Shown piece by piece: positions 1 through 6,083 of a stretch of DNA of 6,476 bases. Position numbers and translations under genes: made by a program. The notes beneath the pieces are model-generated. The model did not search any database. It had not been told where the DNA came from and was given only the letters and a program-made list of their open reading frames with translations. Numbering within the stretch: the stretch's first letter is position 1; each line of letters starts with the position of its first letter. The stretch is from Prolixibacteraceae bacterium UBA5740 (GTDB taxonomy: Bacteria > Bacteroidota > Bacteroidia > Bacteroidales > Prolixibacteraceae): the NCBI GenBank assembly GCA_002419285.1, contig DIFU01000149.1, forward strand, positions 1 to 6,476. The letters are read 5' to 3'.

Positions 1-189
1 CAGGGTAGCAATCAGGGAAGCAAGGGCGGTGGCCGTGAACAGGGCATTTTTGTCCATGCCGGTGGCACTCAGTATACTGGGATTGACAGCCAGTATGTAG
101 GCCATGGTCATGAAGGTGGTAATCCCCGCGAGAATCTCGGTTCTTACCGTTGTTTTGTTGTCCTTAAGCTGGAATAGTTTTTCAAGCAT
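1..189 (-). CDS. NCS2-family purine (hypoxanthine/guanine) permease, N-terminal part
   Basis: This is the first 63 codons of an inner-membrane nucleobase permease. The ATG lies at 187-189 on the complement and the reading frame stays open to the window edge. The predicted start MLEKLFQLK is followed by TVRTEILAGITTFMTMAYIL and then VNPSIL at residues 35-40. That is the hallmark N-terminus and first transmembrane segment of the AzgA/PbuG/GhxP branch of the NCS2 family, which are proton-coupled importers of hypoxanthine, guanine or adenine with about 430-450 residues. The start codon is 17 bp downstream of the stop of the DUF5020 barrel gene, so the two are almost certainly co-transcribed, and the pairing supports a role in purine uptake. 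No strong Shine-Dalgarno sequence precedes the ATG, as is usual in Bacteroidota. Family assignment is confident. The exact base transported cannot be told from this fragment. Confidence 0.9.
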   Translation of the reverse strand, partial: MLEKLFQLKDNKTTVRTEILAGITTFMTMAYILAVNPSILSATGMDKNALFTATALASLIATL

Positions 190-206
190 CGTTTCTCAGG
201 TTTATA

Positions 207-896
207 TTAAAATGTGTATTTCAGACCCAGGGTGGGCATTACATTGAAGCCTTCCATGCCTCCGAAATTGCTGCTCAGCTCAACTTCACCACCTGCTGCA
301 AAGTTCTTGTTGAAGTTATACCAAAGCTGGGGTTCCGCAAGAAATACGAAATCGGTGGTCTTGTTTCCGAATACCATGTCTTCTTTCCAGAAGTCGGCAA
401 ATCCGGTGAATGCCACCTTGCCGTCCAACATCATGACAGTCCAAACCCCGGTGAGCTGGAATGAATTGGCATTTTTCCCGCGAATGTTTTTATACATGGC
501 CTGCAGGGTGAAAATCTTGCTGAAATCAGCAGTGTTCCAGGTGTAATTTCCGCCGAAGAGCCAGGCGTCATTAATGGTGTACGCTCCATTGAAAGGCGTA
601 TTCTTGAATTGGCCAAAACCCCCGTTGTACTCGAGGTGCAGTTCAAACGGGCTATCCCAGAACTTCAGCCCGCGGGCCAGTTCCCAGTATGCCAGACTGA
701 CGCCTTCAACGTCGCCGACATTGTAGTCCATGTCAATGAAAAAGAAGGTACTCCCGTGCTTGTCGGGCCTGAACATTTCAACCGTAGAGGTCAGGTAGCT
801 GCGACCCTTGCCCAGGTCGTAATGCATCTGCACGTTTTGTGCCAGAAGGATTGTACTGAACAAAAGTAAGGTACTCAGTAAAAATAGTCTTTTCAT
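207..896 (-). CDS. DUF5020 (Tsx-like) outer-membrane beta-barrel protein
   Basis: This 229-residue exported protein has a signal peptide with K2-R3, a hydrophobic core at residues 4-18, and probable cleavage A19|Q20. The mature part alternates polar and aromatic residues as in beta-strands and ends in GLKYTF, giving the terminal Phe expected of a barrel inserted by the BAM machinery. The segment around residues 25-57 (HYDLGKG, TSTVEMFRPD, GSTFFFIDMDY) is what I recognise as the start of the DUF5020 family. It resembles the nucleoside channel Tsx, where a TFFF-(I/V)-D strand follows the N-terminus. By family analogy it is an outer-membrane channel, and the purine permease gene 17 bp downstream suggests nucleosides or nucleobases as substrate. 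The start is fixed by the signal peptide, and the complete length fits the family. Substrate is inference; barrel location is well supported. Confidence 0.9.
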   Translation of the reverse strand: MKRLFLLSTLLLFSTILLAQNVQMHYDLGKGRSYLTSTVEMFRPDKHGSTFFFIDMDYNVGDVEGVSLAYWELARGLKFWDSPFELHLEYNGGFGQFKNTPFNGAYTINDAWLFGGNYTWNTADFSKIFTLQAMYKNIRGKNANSFQLTGVWTVMMLDGKVAFTGFADFWKEDMVFGNKTTDFVFLAEPQLWYNFNKNFAAGGEVELSSNFGGMEGFNVMPTLGLKYTF

Positions 897-1009
897 TTTT
901 GGTTGTTTTGAATGATACTTAAGAAGTGGTTAAAACTAAAAAAATATATTAAGCCTTACCCGACCTGACTTTCATATAGAATAAACAAAATATTAACAGT
1001 TGTAAAGTG

Positions 1010-1039
1010 TTGTGATTAAGCTTGCGATGACTGGTTTTG
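1010..1039 (+). promoter_or_regulatory. candidate Bacteroidota promoter for the U32 gene
   Basis: A TTG at 1010-1012 is followed after exactly 19 bp by TGGTTTTG at 1032-1039. This matches the Bacteroidota primary sigma-factor pattern TTG-N19-TAnnTTTG at all positions but one (G instead of A at the second base of the -7 box). Transcription would start near 1044-1047, leaving a leader of about 45 nt before the preferred U32 start at 1089. The pattern is short and can arise by chance, so this is a plausible site only. I found no equally good promoter for the divergent barrel/permease unit in 897-1088. Confidence 0.3.
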
Positions 1040-1088
1040 ACGGGGATATGAAAAGAATCAACTACATTTGCGGACTATTTTTAAGGGA

Positions 1089-2354
1089 ATGAATACACAT
1101 CAGATTGAAATAATGGCACCAGTGGGATCTTATGAATCTCTCATGGCAGCCATTCAGGGCGGTGCCGGATCGGTGTACTTCGGTGTTGAACACCTGAATA
1201 TGCGGGCGCGTTCGTCCAACAACTTCACGCTCGAAGATCTTCGGAAAATTACTGCAATAGCATCAAAACATCAGGTAAAAACTTATCTGACCCTCAATAC
1301 CGAGGTGTTTGATACGGAAATGGGCATTATGCAACAGGTGCTTCAGGCAGCCATGGATGCCGGGGTTTCGGCTGTGATAGCCGCCGACATGTCGGTGATC
1401 CTGCAGGCCAGGGCTATCGGTCTTGAAGTTCATGTATCGACCCAGGTGAACATCACGAATTTTGAGGTGGTGAAATTTTACAGCCAGTTTGCCGATGTGG
1501 TCGTGCTTGCCCGTGAAATGAACCTGGGCAGGGTGCATGAGATCAATCGCCAGATCAGGGAACAACAGGTAAAAGGCCCATCCGGAAACCTCGTCAGAAT
1601 TGAAATGTTTGTACATGGTGCCCTTTGCATGGCTGTGAGTGGAAAATGCTACCTCAGCCTGCATGAAATGAATTCGTCGGCCAACCGGGGCAGTTGTCTG
1701 CAGACCTGCCGAAGGGCTTATGTCGTAACCGACAAGGAGACCGGTGCCGAGCTGGAGGTTGACAACGAATATATCATGTCACCCAAGGATTTGAAGACTG
1801 TCCATTTCCTGAATAAAATCCTTGATAGCGGAGTCTCGGTGCTGAAAATTGAAGGGCGTGCCCGATCGGCCGAGTATGTGAAGACCACCGTTGAATGTTA
1901 TCGTGAGGCAGCGGAAGCATGGAAGAACGGTGAATTTACCGAAGAGAAAGTTGCTGACTGGAACCAAAGACTGGCAACGGTATTCAACAGGGGCTTTTGG
2001 AATGGATATTACCTGGGGCAACGACTGGGCGAATGGAGCCACAATTATGGCTCACTGGCGACCAAGCGGAAGGTATATCTCGGAAGGGGTACCAATTATT
2101 TCCCCAATATCCGGGTAGCTGAGTTTAAGCTTGAAACCGGGAACCTGGCGGTCGGGGACGAAATCATGGTCATCGGACCAACCACCGGAGTGGTCGAAAC
2201 TACTGTCCAGGAGATCAGGGTTGACCTCAAACCGGTGGAGCTGGCCAAAAAGGGAGAGCGCATTTCTATTCAGATAAATGAAAAAATCAGGCGATCCGAT
2301 AAATTATTTAAGCTGGTAGATGCTAAAACCCTGAAGGAAAACGTTCGTAAATAA
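1089..2354 (+). CDS. U32-family protein (TrhP/YegQ-like, probable tRNA hydroxylation factor)
   Basis: This 421-residue cytoplasmic protein has the U32 family layout. It opens with IEIMAPVGSYESLMAA (residues 6-21) and VYFGVEHLNMRAR (29-41), continues with HVSTQ (115-119), and has a perfect match to the U32 signature E-x-F-x2-G-[SA]-[LIVM]-C-x4-G-x-C-x-[LIVM]-S at 172-190. Four cysteines (180, 187, 203, 207) are spaced C-x6-C-x15-C-x3-C, and the family is known to hold Fe-S clusters. The NRGSCLQTCRRAY stretch resembles that of E. coli TrhP (YegQ). TrhP and Bacillus YrrN/YrrO support prephenate-dependent 5-hydroxyuridine formation in tRNA; RlhA acts on 23S rRNA and is much longer. Length (TrhP about 450) favours the TrhP type. 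The older label 'peptidase/collagenase' is poorly supported for this group. ATG 1089 is preferred over an upstream in-frame TTG at 1068 because relatives begin a few residues before IEIMAPVGS. It appears to be a single-gene unit. Confidence 0.92.
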   Translation: MNTHQIEIMAPVGSYESLMAAIQGGAGSVYFGVEHLNMRARSSNNFTLEDLRKITAIASKHQVKTYLTLNTEVFDTEMGIMQQVLQAAMDAGVSAVIAADMSVILQARAIGLEVHVSTQVNITNFEVVKFYSQFADVVVLAREMNLGRVHEINRQIREQQVKGPSGNLVRIEMFVHGALCMAVSGKCYLSLHEMNSSANRGSCLQTCRRAYVVTDKETGAELEVDNEYIMSPKDLKTVHFLNKILDSGVSVLKIEGRARSAEYVKTTVECYREAAEAWKNGEFTEEKVADWNQRLATVFNRGFWNGYYLGQRLGEWSHNYGSLATKRKVYLGRGTNYFPNIRVAEFKLETGNLAVGDEIMVIGPTTGVVETTVQEIRVDLKPVELAKKGERISIQINEKIRRSDKLFKLVDAKTLKENVRK

Positions 2355-2432
2355 AAAATTCTTAACTTTTCGCACTGAATTACCGGCACATCAAACCTGC
2401 AGTATTGAAAAAACAGCTCCCCGGCATTCGTG

Positions 2433-2451
2433 CGACTGTGAATTTCAGTCG
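2433..2451. other. short perfect hairpin in the U32-barrel intergenic gap
   Basis: CGACTG at 2433-2438 pairs perfectly with CAGTCG at 2446-2451 around a 7-nt AT-rich loop. No T-run follows in either direction, so it is not a convincing intrinsic terminator. It lies about 80 bp after the U32 stop and 90 bp before the next start, where an mRNA 3'-end stem or an operator half-site pair would also be possible. A 6-bp stem is within chance. The rest of 2355-2540 is AT-rich, and I saw no gene, clear terminator or clear promoter in it. Confidence 0.2.
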
Positions 2452-2540
2452 GATGGATAGAGGAATCTGGTAATACGAAATACCTGTAAGGTTGTTAATG
2501 GTAAAAATATACTGACTATCGATCATACAAATCAACCAAG

Positions 2541-3566
2541 ATGAAGAATATTTTTTCGATTTTGACCCTTTTGGTACTGATCTTTCTTGTACCAGTTGCC
2601 GTTGAAGCACAAACCAATTTGAAGTTACGCCTTTCAGGAAATACGACCCGGTTTTTGGGAGAGCCAAATGGTGATGAGGTTTTGCACCCTGATTATGAAC
2701 TTTATAATAATGATGTAACCAACACTAAATATCCCTTTGATGAATTTACCAACCAGGGTAAATTGGGATTTGAGGCTGAGTTAATGATGGCCCTGACCGA
2801 AAAGGCCTGGTTGGGGTTTGAAATAGGAACCAGCAACCTTAAGGGATATAATTACAATCCTCCGTTTTACAATGTCATGAATGTTCCTGGGTATTACCAG
2901 ACTTCTCTAAGACAAATCGGAACAACTCAATGGATTCCGTTACAATTAGAAAATCCTGACTCATTGCAATACTCCACATCAATGGTCAATCTTTTGGTAA
3001 ATCTTCGCTTTTATTTGTCTACAGGAAGGTTCAGGCCGTTTATAAAATTGCATTCAGGGGTTTCCTTTATTGGAACAGAGTTGTCTTATTATACGGAAGA
3101 AAGTATATGGCCTCCAACGAAGTATAACATTACGGACGCTGATACCGGGCTACCCTTGGATATGGATCAGTATGAGTTCTCCGGTCCTGTTATATACTCC
3201 AGGGGTACATCTTCTTCTTCCGAAGGCCGTTGGCCTGCACTGAATATTGGAGCAGGTCTCGGATTTGAGTATCAGGTAAATGAAAAGATCAGTCTTTATG
3301 CAGGTTATACTTATTCGATGATCAATTCTGATATCGTGGATGGTAAACCTAACTTCGACTATAATGATGATGTCAATTCTACGGATTTTGGCAAATTGGA
3401 GCGGTTCAATACATTCGGAAATACAAGTCGCATAAGTTTTGGTTTGACCTACTCGCTTGGAGAAGGGGTTTCCATCATCAGCGGCGGGAGCAAAGGCGGA
3501 AAGGTTGGAGGCTCCAGTGGCCGTCAGCATCCTTATCTGCCATTCTATGAAGTCAAAAGGAGATAA
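2541..3566 (+). CDS. predicted outer-membrane beta-barrel protein, function unknown
   Basis: This 341-residue exported protein has a signal peptide with a hydrophobic core at residues 4-21 and cleavage at VEA|Q (23|24). The mature part looks like a barrel: alternating aromatic/polar strands such as LGFEAELMMALTEKAWLGFEIG, LLVNLRFYLSTGRFRPFIKLHSGV and LGFEYQVNEKISLYAGYTYS, separated by Asn/Asp-rich loops. I do not recognise a named family; the general match is to the OmpA-like/porin outer-membrane barrels abundant in Bacteroidota. The last clear strand (SRISFGLTYSL) is followed not by a terminal aromatic residue but by a Gly/Ser/Lys-rich stretch (about residues 315-327) ending in a basic VKRR. 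Hand counts of sampled rows inside the gene give about 30-40% GC, against 50-58% in the U32 and Gfo/Idh genes. It ends at the shared bidirectional terminator and appears to be transcribed alone. Location is fairly sure, function unknown. Confidence 0.85.
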   Translation: MKNIFSILTLLVLIFLVPVAVEAQTNLKLRLSGNTTRFLGEPNGDEVLHPDYELYNNDVTNTKYPFDEFTNQGKLGFEAELMMALTEKAWLGFEIGTSNLKGYNYNPPFYNVMNVPGYYQTSLRQIGTTQWIPLQLENPDSLQYSTSMVNLLVNLRFYLSTGRFRPFIKLHSGVSFIGTELSYYTEESIWPPTKYNITDADTGLPLDMDQYEFSGPVIYSRGTSSSSEGRWPALNIGAGLGFEYQVNEKISLYAGYTYSMINSDIVDGKPNFDYNDDVNSTDFGKLERFNTFGNTSRISFGLTYSLGEGVSIISGGSKGGKVGGSSGRQHPYLPFYEVKRR

Positions 3567-3583
3567 ATCCTGATCTGTATAAA

Positions 3584-3628
3584 AATTGAACAGCCCGGTT
3601 TGAAATCATCATACCGGGCTGTTTGATT
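3584..3628. terminator. bidirectional intrinsic terminator between convergent genes
   Basis: AACAGCCCGGT at 3589-3599 pairs perfectly over 11 bp with ACCGGGCTGTT at 3613-3623 around a 13-nt loop. The stem can be extended by two G-U wobbles and three A-T pairs to 3584 and 3628. It lies between the stop of the barrel gene (3566, plus strand) and the stop of the aldo/keto reductase (3643, minus strand). Read on the minus strand the stem is followed by CAATTTTTATAC, a good U-tract. Read on the plus strand it is followed by the weaker TTTGATTAATT. It therefore serves the leftward sugar operon best and probably both genes. Confidence 0.85.
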
Positions 3629-3642
3629 AATTACACCTTCAT

Positions 3643-4629
3643 TTAATCCTTGAGGATTTCTTCGATTTGGCTGAGTTCTGCCTCACTGAATGTGAGGAAC
3701 CTTAAAGCCGCAATGTTATCTTCGAGCTGCTTTACCGAGCTGGCCCCGATCAATACCGAGGTGATCCGTTTATCTTTTAAGATCCATGCCAGGGCCATTT
3801 GTGCCAGGGATTGTTCCCGTTCCCGGGCAATTTCATTGAGTTTCCTGACTTTTTCAATGGCCGGCTCTACCTGGTTAGGTTTCAGGAATCCCCAGGCTTT
3901 GGCTGCGCGTGAACCGTCCGGGATACCGTTCAGGTATCGGTCGGTCAGCAATCCCTGGGCAAGCGGTGAAAAGGGGATGCAACCGATGCCTTCTGTTTCC
4001 AGTACATCCAGAAGTTCATCCTCAACCCAGCGTTCGAACATGGAATACTTAGGCTGATGGATCAGACAGGGAGTTCCCAACTCACGCAGGATTCTGGCCG
4101 CTTCCCTGGTCATGTCGGCAGGATAATTTGAAATTCCCGCATAGAGTGCCTTCCCTGATCTGACAGTCTGGTCGAGCGCCATCATGGTCTCCTCGATTGG
4201 GGTGTCGGGATCGGGACGGTGGGAATAGAATATGTCGACATACTCGAGTCCCATCCGTTTCAGGCTTTGGTCCAGACTGGCCATGAGGTATTTGCGACTG
4301 CCCCACTCGCCATAGGGACCCGGCCACATCAGGTAGCCGGCTTTGGTTGATATGATCAGTTCATCGCGATAGGGCCTGAAATCCTGTGCCATGTACTTTC
4401 CGAAATTTTCTTCGGCCGACCCGGGAGGGGGGCCATAGTTGTTGGCCAGGTCAAAATGGGTGATTCCCATATCGAAAGCCCTCCTGAGCATGGCCCTGCC
4501 ATTTTCAAAAACATCGACTCCCCCGAAATTGTGCCATAATCCGAGTGAAACGGCGGGCAGCTTCAGTCCGCTTCTTCCACACCGGTTATACTGCATGGCA
4601 TTGTATCTGTTGTTATTTGCCTGATACAT
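3643..4629 (-). CDS. gpr: aldo/keto reductase, YghZ/Gpr type (L-glyceraldehyde 3-phosphate reductase-like)
   Basis: This 328-residue cytosolic NADPH-dependent carbonyl reductase has the fold of the potassium-channel beta-subunit-like AKRs. The AKR catalytic tetrad is visible as D60, Y65, K96 and H137, within HFDLANNYG, IISTKAGY and IFYSHRPD. Long stretches match E. coli YghZ (Gpr, AKR14) closely, including SLGLWHNFGG, NNYGPPPGSAEENFG, LASLDQSLKRMGLEYVDIFYSH with minor changes, LAQGLLT, and the cofactor-binding TSVLIGAS near the C-terminus. YghZ reduces L-glyceraldehyde 3-phosphate and also methylglyoxal. The start is supported because the first 22 residues align with YghZ's own N-terminus (RYNAMQYNRCGRSGL). 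It is the last gene of the leftward run, 56 bp after the Gfo/Idh stop with a hairpin in the gap, and ends just before the strong terminator. It could serve general aldehyde detoxification rather than the sugar module. Confidence 0.93.
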   Translation of the reverse strand: MYQANNNRYNAMQYNRCGRSGLKLPAVSLGLWHNFGGVDVFENGRAMLRRAFDMGITHFDLANNYGPPPGSAEENFGKYMAQDFRPYRDELIISTKAGYLMWPGPYGEWGSRKYLMASLDQSLKRMGLEYVDIFYSHRPDPDTPIEETMMALDQTVRSGKALYAGISNYPADMTREAARILRELGTPCLIHQPKYSMFERWVEDELLDVLETEGIGCIPFSPLAQGLLTDRYLNGIPDGSRAAKAWGFLKPNQVEPAIEKVRKLNEIAREREQSLAQMALAWILKDKRITSVLIGASSVKQLEDNIAALRFLTFSEAELSQIEEILKD

Positions 4630-4654
4630 AAGATCTGATTTTGGTTAATGTCAG

Positions 4655-4674
4655 AAACAGGGTTGACCCTGTTT
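4655..4674. other. perfect 8-bp intercistronic hairpin with a 4-nt loop
   Basis: AAACAGGG at 4655-4662 pairs with CCCTGTTT at 4667-4674 around TTGA (TCAA when read on the minus strand). It sits in the 56-bp gap between the Gfo/Idh stop and the aldo/keto reductase start. On the minus strand the 3' arm ends in GTTT followed by CTGACATT, so the U-tract is too short for an efficient terminator. Partial termination, an RNA-processing or stability stem that sets differential expression, or a dyad operator are the options. It is separate from, and weaker than, the terminator at 3584-3628. Confidence 0.45.
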
Positions 4675-4685
4675 GTAAACAAGAT

Positions 4686-6005
4686 TTATACTTTGGGAAG
4701 TACCCATGGTTTACGATATTCGGGAACCAGGTATTGGTTTGCGGCCTCATCGTTGATAAACCGGCTTGTATTATTATCCCAATATAGTCTCCGACCTGTT
4801 TTAAATGCAATATTCCCCAAATGGCAAACCCTGGCTGTGTTGGCAGCTATTTCGATGCTCGTACGGGGTGTAAGGCTCCTGTCTTTGATACAGTCAATAA
4901 AGTTCTGCATATGTAGTTCAAGCCCTTTTCCCTGGGATCTTTGGAGTTCAACCCTTTCCATTTCGGGTTGGTTGTTTTTTACTTCGGGTATGACTTCCCA
5001 TCCGCCTCGGTCAACAACCAGCGTACCATAATTTCCTACGAATGCCACGCCGTGTGTCCTTCCAAAATGGCCTCCGTTTATTCCGATTCCATGGTCCCAA
5101 AGTACCGTGTAGTCATCAAATTCATAAATGGCCTGAAGCGTGTCGGGCGTTTCACACGCATCTTCCGGATAGGCAAATTTACCGCCCATGGCCATCACCG
5201 ATTTCGGCCCTTTTGCATTCATGCCGAACAGGGCATAATCAATGATATGGACACCCCAGTCGGTCATCATGCCTCCGGCATAATCCCAGTACCAGCGGAA
5301 GGTAAAGTGGAACCGGTTCGGATTAAAAGGTCTCAATGGGGCTGGCCCGAGCCAGAAATCGTAATCGACACCAGCCGGTACCGGACCGTCTGGTTTCACT
5401 GGGACCGAAGTCATCCAACCCTGGTACGACCAGGTACGAACGGTCCTGATTTTCCCCAGTTTCCCTGAATGGACGAAGTCAACCGCATCTCTCCAGTGTG
5501 GATCGCTCCGTTGCCACTGTCCAACCTGGGTCACCACGTTATAACGATGTGCCGCCCGTTCCATGATGTTACACTCCTCGATCGAGTTGGCCAAAGGCTT
5601 TTCGCAATAGATATGTTTTCCGAGTTCGGCTGCATTTACATAGGGAATGGTATGCCAATGGTCGGGAGTACCAATGATCACGACATCGATATCCTTGTTT
5701 TCGAGCATTTTCCGGAAATCGGTATATGCTTTTGGTTTGCTGCCCTGCAGTTTCTCGGTTTCGGCGATCTGTTGGTTCAAAACATTCTGGTCGACATCAC
5801 AGATGGCGACACATTCGGTGTTGGGAAGCCCAAGGAATGCCCTCAGGTCGGCCATTCCCATGCCTTTGGCACCAATCAGTCCACAGGTCAGCTTTTCATT
5901 GGCTCCCATGATACGTGAGTAAGAGGTATGAGGCAGGCCTGCAACCAGCCCGGCACCGGCAGTGAATACTGCGGTTTGTTTGATAAAGTTTCTTCGTCCG
6001 GTCAT
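4686..6005 (-). CDS. Tat-exported Gfo/Idh/MocA-family oxidoreductase
   Basis: This 439-residue NAD(P)-dependent sugar oxidoreductase is predicted to act in the periplasm. A twin-arginine signal is visible: GRRNFIKQ (R4-R5) followed by an Ala/Gly-rich hydrophobic stretch at about residues 11-24. The Rossmann domain starts at GLIGAKGMG (42-50), with D70 at the end of the second strand, TPDHWH at 113-118 and the family's EKP motif at 135-137, whose Lys136 is the usual catalytic/cofactor-contact residue. The C-terminal substrate domain has QVGQWQRS (160-167), DYDFWLGPAP (214-223) and GGMMTDWGVHIID (244-256), typical of the large Bacteroidota/Planctomycetes group of exported Gfo/Idh proteins. Relatives include GH109 alpha-N-acetylgalactosaminidases and 3-keto-glycoside-forming dehydrogenases; I cannot choose between these. 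A gap of 78 bp separates it from the upstream isomerase/epimerase, suggesting one operon. The start is fixed by the Tat signal. Confidence 0.93.
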   Translation of the reverse strand: MTGRRNFIKQTAVFTAGAGLVAGLPHTSYSRIMGANEKLTCGLIGAKGMGMADLRAFLGLPNTECVAICDVDQNVLNQQIAETEKLQGSKPKAYTDFRKMLENKDIDVVIIGTPDHWHTIPYVNAAELGKHIYCEKPLANSIEECNIMERAAHRYNVVTQVGQWQRSDPHWRDAVDFVHSGKLGKIRTVRTWSYQGWMTSVPVKPDGPVPAGVDYDFWLGPAPLRPFNPNRFHFTFRWYWDYAGGMMTDWGVHIIDYALFGMNAKGPKSVMAMGGKFAYPEDACETPDTLQAIYEFDDYTVLWDHGIGINGGHFGRTHGVAFVGNYGTLVVDRGGWEVIPEVKNNQPEMERVELQRSQGKGLELHMQNFIDCIKDRSLTPRTSIEIAANTARVCHLGNIAFKTGRRLYWDNNTSRFINDEAANQYLVPEYRKPWVLPKV

Positions 6006-6083
6006 TTAAGTAGTATTTTAGTCTTATTGATAGAAAGTTTTTTTGTTCCGTTAACTAATTAACTGAAAGAAGTTAATGAACGA

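Noticed and set aside
897..1067. Purine riboswitch or other structured leader upstream of the barrel/permease unit
   Set aside because: I looked for the purine aptamer's conserved loop and junction sequences on the minus strand and saw none; the region is simply AT-rich without long stems.
1068..1088. Seven-codon upstream extension of the U32 gene from a TTG start
   Set aside because: TTG starts are rare, the extension (RTIFKG) is unlike the family N-terminus, and the ATG at 1089 places IEIMAPVGS at the expected distance from the start.
2380..2667. Minus-strand 95-codon open frame over the gap before the barrel gene
   Set aside because: It runs antisense through the signal peptide of the barrel gene, has no recognisable motif and no plausible promoter or start context.
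4941..5918. Two long plus-strand open frames (4941-5468 and 5469-5918) opposite the Gfo/Idh gene
   Set aside because: They lie fully antisense to a well-supported conserved gene, encode no recognisable motif, and are explained by codon bias of the opposite strand.
6050..6063. AT-rich inverted repeat GTTAA-N4-TTAAC upstream of the Gfo/Idh gene
   Set aside because: Five A/T-dominated pairs in an AT-rich gap are expected by chance, and there is no terminator or promoter context.
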